Assembly (NCBI GenBank): GCA_016938425.1 | Contig: JAFGUR010000121.1 | Span: 1-9,780 of the forward strand | DNA length: 9,780 bases | Direction of reading: 5' to 3' | Origin: Fusobacteriaceae bacterium | GTDB taxonomy: Bacteria > Fusobacteriota > Fusobacteriia > Fusobacteriales > Fusobacteriaceae | Shown here: one piece after another, positions 6,738 to 9,780 of the stretch | How positions within the stretch are numbered: the stretch's first letter is position 1 | How the letters are laid out: every line of letters begins with the position of its first letter | Notes under the pieces: model-generated | What the model saw: the letters and a program-made list of their open reading frames with translations, nothing else | What the model was told of the DNA's origin: nothing | Database searches by the model: none | Program-made: the position numbers and the translations under genes

Positions 6738-7949
6738 TTACATTTTCATTCTAAACATATCCATAACTTCTAATTTTTCATCTGTATAAATTTTAACAAT
6801 AGCATTGGTATTTACAGTTTGTAACTCTTCATTTGTTTTAAGAACTATAAATTTATCAATATTAATTTTTTTAGGCTCTCCTACTGGTCTAATCCATTCA
6901 ATTTCATCAGTTATATTAACTTGATTTCTTATTTCTAATTTATATGCTCCATCTTCTAAAATATCAATGACTTTTGCCACTAATTTATGAGTTTGAGAAT
7001 AAGAATTTCTATCATTATAGTTTTGCCCACCTTCATCAGGACGACCATGATAAAATCCATCTGTATATAGTCTATGAGATATTGTTTGAAGTTCAGCCAT
7101 CCATTTAGGATTATATTTGTAACTTCCTTTATAATAACTATCTATTGCTTCTCTATAAACTTTGACAGCATTAGCCACATAATAAATACCTTTCATTCTT
7201 CCTTCAATTTTAAAAGAATCTATTCCAATATCCAACAATTTATCTATAAATTCTATGGCACATAAATCTTTTGAATTAAATATATGTGTCCCATGTTCAT
7301 CTTCATATATTGGAAATTCTTGATCAGGTCTTTTTTCCTCTACCAATTTATATTTCCATCTACATGCTTGGGCACAATCTCCTCTATTAGCATCTCTTCC
7401 AGTCATGTAATTTGATAATAAGCATCTACCAGAAATTGCAATGCACATTGCTCCGTGAACAAAAGCTTCTATTTCAATATCTGGTACTTTCATTCTAATT
7501 TCTGCTAATTCTTCCAAAGAAATCTCTCTAGCCATTACAACTCTTTTTGCACCTAATTCTTTCCACATTTTTACTGAACGCCAATTTGTATTACTTGCTT
7601 GAGTACTTATACTTATTGGCAAATTACTATTTTCTTTCACAACTTGAAATACTCCCATATCTGCAACAATTACTCCATCTATACCTATTTCTTCTAAAGT
7701 TTTCACATAAGAAGGTAATATATCTAATTCTTTATTATGAGCAATAATATTAAGTGTAACATATATTTTTTTATTTCTCTTATGAGCATATTCAACAGCT
7801 TCTCTCAATTCGTCGTCTTCAAAGTTTGTACTTCCAGCTCTTAGGTTAAACATTTTTCCGCCTAAAAATACTGCATCAGCTCCATAATGGAAAGCCATTT
7901 TTAGTTTTTCCATATTTCCTGCTGGTGCCAATAGTTCTGCTTTTTTCAT
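6738..7949 (-). CDS. trhP: U32-family tRNA hydroxylation protein TrhP (YegQ-like)
   Basis: Member of the peptidase-U32 family, often annotated as a protease, but closest in sequence to E. coli YegQ/TrhP, which is needed with prephenate-derived chemistry for 5-hydroxyuridine at the tRNA wobble position. It has 403 residues: an N-terminal TIM-barrel-like part (LLAPAGN at 6-12, GADAVFLGG at 23-31), then the exact U32 signature from E161 to S179 (ExFxxGAMCxxxxGRCxxS). Cysteines C169, C176, C192 and C196, with C230 in NSKDLC, are the candidate Fe-S ligands. EDEHGT (216-221) and FKIEGRMK (246-253) are also TrhP-like; the C-terminal about 70 residues form a small beta-rich domain. The ATG is supported by AAGGAG (7960-7965), ten bases upstream. 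Monocistronic. An oxygen-independent tRNA hydroxylation route suits an anaerobe. A different U32 role cannot be excluded. Confidence 0.85.
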   Translation of the reverse strand: MKKAELLAPAGNMEKLKMAFHYGADAVFLGGKMFNLRAGSTNFEDDELREAVEYAHKRNKKIYVTLNIIAHNKELDILPSYVKTLEEIGIDGVIVADMGVFQVVKENSNLPISISTQASNTNWRSVKMWKELGAKRVVMAREISLEELAEIRMKVPDIEIEAFVHGAMCIAISGRCLLSNYMTGRDANRGDCAQACRWKYKLVEEKRPDQEFPIYEDEHGTHIFNSKDLCAIEFIDKLLDIGIDSFKIEGRMKGIYYVANAVKVYREAIDSYYKGSYKYNPKWMAELQTISHRLYTDGFYHGRPDEGGQNYNDRNSYSQTHKLVAKVIDILEDGAYKLEIRNQVNITDEIEWIRPVGEPKKINIDKFIVLKTNEELQTVNTNAIVKIYTDEKLEVMDMFRMKM

Positions 7950-7980
7950 TTACTTCACACTCCTTAATTTTAACATAAAA

Positions 7981-8009
7981 ATTATACTATTCTATACGAA
8001 AAAAGTCAA
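7981..8009 (-). promoter_or_regulatory. Promoter of trhP
   Basis: On the minus strand TTGACT (8004-8009) and consensus TATAAT (7981-7986) are separated by exactly 17 bases. The spacer contains CGTATAGAATA, which also appears in the divergent promoter of the phospholipase-D-like gene. The predicted leader is about 25 bases. Confidence 0.75.
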
Positions 8010-8111
8010 TATTTACTGTATCATAACTCTTTTTACATATAATTAAATTATCGGACTTTAATTTGGCTTTTAAAAAGTTTGTTGAAATAAATCCCAATAT
8101 CGTATAGAATA
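7988..8111. repeat. Inverted pair of an 11-mer in two divergent promoters
   Basis: TATTCTATACG at 7988-7998 is the exact reverse complement of CGTATAGAATA at 8101-8111. The first lies in the spacer of the trhP promoter, the second covers the -10 of the plus-strand promoter. Each copy therefore sits in the same orientation relative to the gene it precedes. The arms are too far apart (102 bases) for a useful hairpin; a shared protein site is more natural. Confidence 0.5.
8082..8110 (+). promoter_or_regulatory. Promoter of the phospholipase-D-like membrane protein gene
   Basis: TTGAAA (8082-8087) and TAGAAT (8105-8110) are separated by 17 bases, predicting a leader of about 25 bases before the ATG at 8142. 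Each hexamer has one mismatch at most two positions from consensus and the spacing is ideal. The -10 lies inside the 11-mer shared with the trhP promoter. Confidence 0.6.
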
Positions 8112-8141
8112 TATACATATTGAAAATGGGAAGGGATATCT

Positions 8142-8906
8142 ATGAGCAGAACTTTTTATGGTGCTAAGTGTGATATTTACATTGGTACAGGTGCAGGAAA
8201 AAATTTATTGGATGATTTGCAAAATGCAAGTGAAGAAATCAAAATACTTTCTCCTTTTCTAAGCCCAGGTTTAGTGAGTGAGTTAATTAATTTACATCAT
8301 CAAGGTAAAAAAATCAAATTGATTACAATTAATGATATTGAAGATAATAAAAACAAAGAAAATATTAGAAGACTTATTAAACAAGTTCAAATTACTGATG
8401 AAAATGCTGAAACCCTTAGAAGACAGTGGGCATACTATACTAGACTTTTAACTTATTTAATATTTTTTATCACAGTTCTTACTATTGGTCTTTTTTTATC
8501 AAATAAAAATTTAAGATTTTTTTATGTGATAATTCCTTTAATTTTATTTGAAATAATTAATATATTTTATAGAAAAAAAATTGCAAGTATTAAAATTTAT
8601 CGTTATGAATATGAACCATTATTTCCTTTTAAAGTTCTTTTACAACCTAATGAAAATGAAAAGGAACATAGATTAAATTTACATAGTAAAATTTATATTA
8701 TAGATAACAAAATAGCTTATTTAGGGAGTTTAAACTTTACTCATTATGGAACAAAATCAAATCATGAAACTAGTATAAGAATTACAGATAGAAATGCTCT
8801 TTTATACATTAATTCTGAGTTTGAAAGTTTATTAGTAAATGATTATTATCAAGAAAGAGACTTAATTGAATGGGGTCGTTCTCTTTATGATGAACCCATA
8901 AATTAA
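8142..8906 (+). CDS. Membrane-anchored phospholipase-D-fold protein with one HKD motif
   Basis: A 254-residue protein of the PLD superfamily, which includes nucleases, cardiolipin synthases and phospholipases that work through a phospho-histidine. The N-terminal half (about 10-62) looks like the first strands and helices of a PLDc_2 domain (IKILSPFLSPG at 33-43). Two hydrophobic segments follow (about 101-119 and 126-143), with a short hydrophilic turn at 120-125. The complete HKD motif comes next: H181, K183, D188, G195, S196 and N198, with NHE at 207-209. Only one HKD is present, so an active site would need a homodimer, as in single-motif Nuc-type nucleases. No signal peptide is visible; the catalytic parts probably sit on the same face, most likely cytoplasmic. 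ATG with AAGGG (8131-8135) six bases upstream. Monocistronic, divergent from trhP. Substrate unknown. Confidence 0.8.
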   Translation: MSRTFYGAKCDIYIGTGAGKNLLDDLQNASEEIKILSPFLSPGLVSELINLHHQGKKIKLITINDIEDNKNKENIRRLIKQVQITDENAETLRRQWAYYTRLLTYLIFFITVLTIGLFLSNKNLRFFYVIIPLILFEIINIFYRKKIASIKIYRYEYEPLFPFKVLLQPNENEKEHRLNLHSKIYIIDNKIAYLGSLNFTHYGTKSNHETSIRITDRNALLYINSEFESLLVNDYYQERDLIEWGRSLYDEPIN

Positions 8907-8957
8907 TACAAAAAAATTACTTCTCAGTGCAAATTTTTAAAGTTTATATTTTAATAT

Positions 8958-8986
8958 AAATAAGGCATGTGAGCCATGCCTTATTT
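8958..8986. terminator. Hairpin terminator between the PLD-like gene and rsuA
   Basis: Arms 8958-8969 and 8975-8986 form a 12-bp perfect stem (core AAGGCATG) with loop TGAGC. T-rich sequence follows on the plus strand and, less strongly, on the minus strand (rc of 8951-8957). The right arm overlaps the rsuA stop codon (8981-8983) and its last codon. It serves the two convergent genes. Confidence 0.75.
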
Positions 8987-9670
8987 TATATTTATATTTT
9001 CTTTGTTAATCTCAATAACTTCACCAATTTTTAAACCGTTTAATTCTAAATTCCCAAATTTAATTCTTTTCAAATAAATAACTTTATTATTAACAGCTTT
9101 TAACATTTCTTTAACTTGATGAAATTTCCCCTCACTAATAACCAAATTGATAACTAAATCACTAATTTTTTCAACTTTTGCTGGTTTTGTCAAATATCCA
9201 TCTAAAATGATTACACCACTTTCTAATTTTTCAATACTTTCATTAGAAATCTCATTCTCTAAATGAACTTCATATATTTTTTCTACATGTTTTTTAGGAG
9301 ATAGTAATTCATGGGATAGTTTCCCATCATTAGTAAAAAGTAACAATCCTTCTGTATCTTTATCTAATCTGCCTACTGGAGATAAATCCTTTTTTACAAC
9401 CCATTCTGGTAGAATTTCCATTACTGTTTTTTCTTTTTTATCTTCAGTTGCTGTTATATAGCCTGAAGGTTTATTCATTATATAATATCTGAATTCTTTA
9501 TATTCCATTTTCTTCTCCATGAAATAAATTTCATCTTTAAATTCATCTACATGTTCTTTAGAAGATATTGTTATTTTGCCATTAACTCTTATTAATTTTT
9601 TAAGTAATATTTGCTTTATTTCTGAACGGCTTCCCACTCCACATTCTACTAAATATTTATCTAATCTCAT
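8981..9670 (-). CDS. rsuA: RsuA-type 16S rRNA pseudouridine synthase
   Basis: Converts a uridine in rRNA to pseudouridine; the RsuA subgroup acts on U516 of 16S rRNA (E. coli numbering). The 229 residues have an N-terminal S4 RNA-binding domain (about 1-60, beginning MRLDKYL with GVGSRSE at 11-17) and a catalytic domain from about residue 60. FRYYIMNKPSGY (60-71) and GRLDKDTEGLLL (100-111) are visible, D103 being the catalytic aspartate; GKFHQVKEML follows near 185-195. The FRYY and MRLDKYL patterns fit RsuA rather than RluB/RluE, but the target site is inferred. The ATG has AAGGA (9678-9682) seven bases upstream and overlaps the stop of the preceding gene as ATGA, so translation is probably coupled. 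The 3' end lies within the shared terminator hairpin. Confidence 0.9.
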   Translation of the reverse strand: MRLDKYLVECGVGSRSEIKQILLKKLIRVNGKITISSKEHVDEFKDEIYFMEKKMEYKEFRYYIMNKPSGYITATEDKKEKTVMEILPEWVVKKDLSPVGRLDKDTEGLLLFTNDGKLSHELLSPKKHVEKIYEVHLENEISNESIEKLESGVIILDGYLTKPAKVEKISDLVINLVISEGKFHQVKEMLKAVNNKVIYLKRIKFGNLELNGLKIGEVIEINKENINIK

Positions 9671-9780
9671 ATTTTCATCCTTTTTTTATTATTAAAATAT
9701 TTCTTTATTATATATATAAATATAAAAACACTAAGTCCCATTATAAATAGTGCTAATTTCATACCTAGATATTCTAAAAT
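9667..9780 (-). CDS. Partial gene: C-terminal membrane segment of an unidentified protein
   Basis: A minus-strand frame is open from the right edge of the window to TGA at 9667-9669, giving 37 residues. It contains a clear transmembrane helix (ALFIMGLSVFIFIYII) followed by a basic tail (KKYFNNKKRMKI), the layout of a C-terminal anchor with a cytoplasmic positive end. Its stop overlaps the rsuA start as ATGA, typical of adjacent operon genes, and the rsuA ribosome site lies within its last codons. The 5' part is outside the window, so the family cannot be named. An internal ATG at 9762 would give a 31-residue peptide, but it lacks a convincing ribosome site. Confidence 0.55.
   Translation of the reverse strand: MLEYLGMKLALFIMGLSVFIFIYIIKKYFNNKKRMKI

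Noticed and set aside
7074..7747. Plus-strand frames at 7074-7265 and 7547-7747
   Set aside because: Antisense to conserved TrhP sequence, with no initiation signals.
1..9780. CRISPR array, insertion sequence, prophage, tRNA or rRNA
   Set aside because: No regularly spaced repeats, transposase or integrase coding sequence, terminal inverted repeats with target duplications, or tRNA/rRNA-like GC-rich folded segments were found on either strand.

Overview
The window is very AT-rich, with A/T-dominated third codon positions, strong GGAGG-type ribosome sites and compact gene packing. Together with the gene set (a GapN-type glyceraldehyde-3-phosphate dehydrogenase, a decarboxylase-arginase fusion, a TrhP-type U32 protein and an amino-acid/cation symporter) this points to an anaerobic fermenter of the Fusobacterium type. 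A low-GC Firmicute is the main alternative. The organism call rests on protein resemblance and composition; no rRNA is present. All genes look chromosomal and housekeeping or metabolic, and I see no mobile element, CRISPR array, tRNA or rRNA.

Layout. Positions 1-3391 hold a two-gene minus-strand operon: a 782-residue bifunctional protein (PLP ornithine/lysine/arginine decarboxylase fused to an arginase), then yvcK, ending at a perfect 27-bp inverted repeat. Positions 3392-3672 are a divergent promoter region with several T-tracts. gapN runs on the plus strand (3673-5142) from a near-perfect sigma-70-type promoter and ends in a 20-bp hairpin shared with the convergent gene. A DAACS-family symporter (5283-6449, minus) follows, then a 288-base gap with its promoter and the terminator of the next gene. 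A TrhP-like U32 protein (6738-7949, minus) and a membrane-anchored phospholipase-D-fold protein (8142-8906, plus) diverge from a 192-base region holding two good promoters that share an inverted 11-mer. The window closes with an RsuA-type 16S rRNA pseudouridine synthase (8981-9670, minus), whose start overlaps the stop of a partly visible membrane-protein gene.

How the genes fit together. The fusion protein can be read as a one-polypeptide route from arginine to ornithine plus urea and on to putrescine plus CO2. Its C-terminal half carries arginase rather than agmatinase signatures. yvcK (carbon flux and cell-envelope control) and gapN (NADPH-forming bypass of ATP-yielding glycolysis) both touch central carbon metabolism, but they are in separate transcripts and I infer no shared pathway. 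trhP and rsuA both modify RNA of the translation machinery. The symporter has unusual residues at the family's substrate and sodium sites.

Most worth following up are the decarboxylase-arginase fusion, the altered binding-site residues of the symporter, and the single-HKD phospholipase-D-fold protein with a membrane hairpin inserted in its fold. I do not see a clear undescribed multigene system here.
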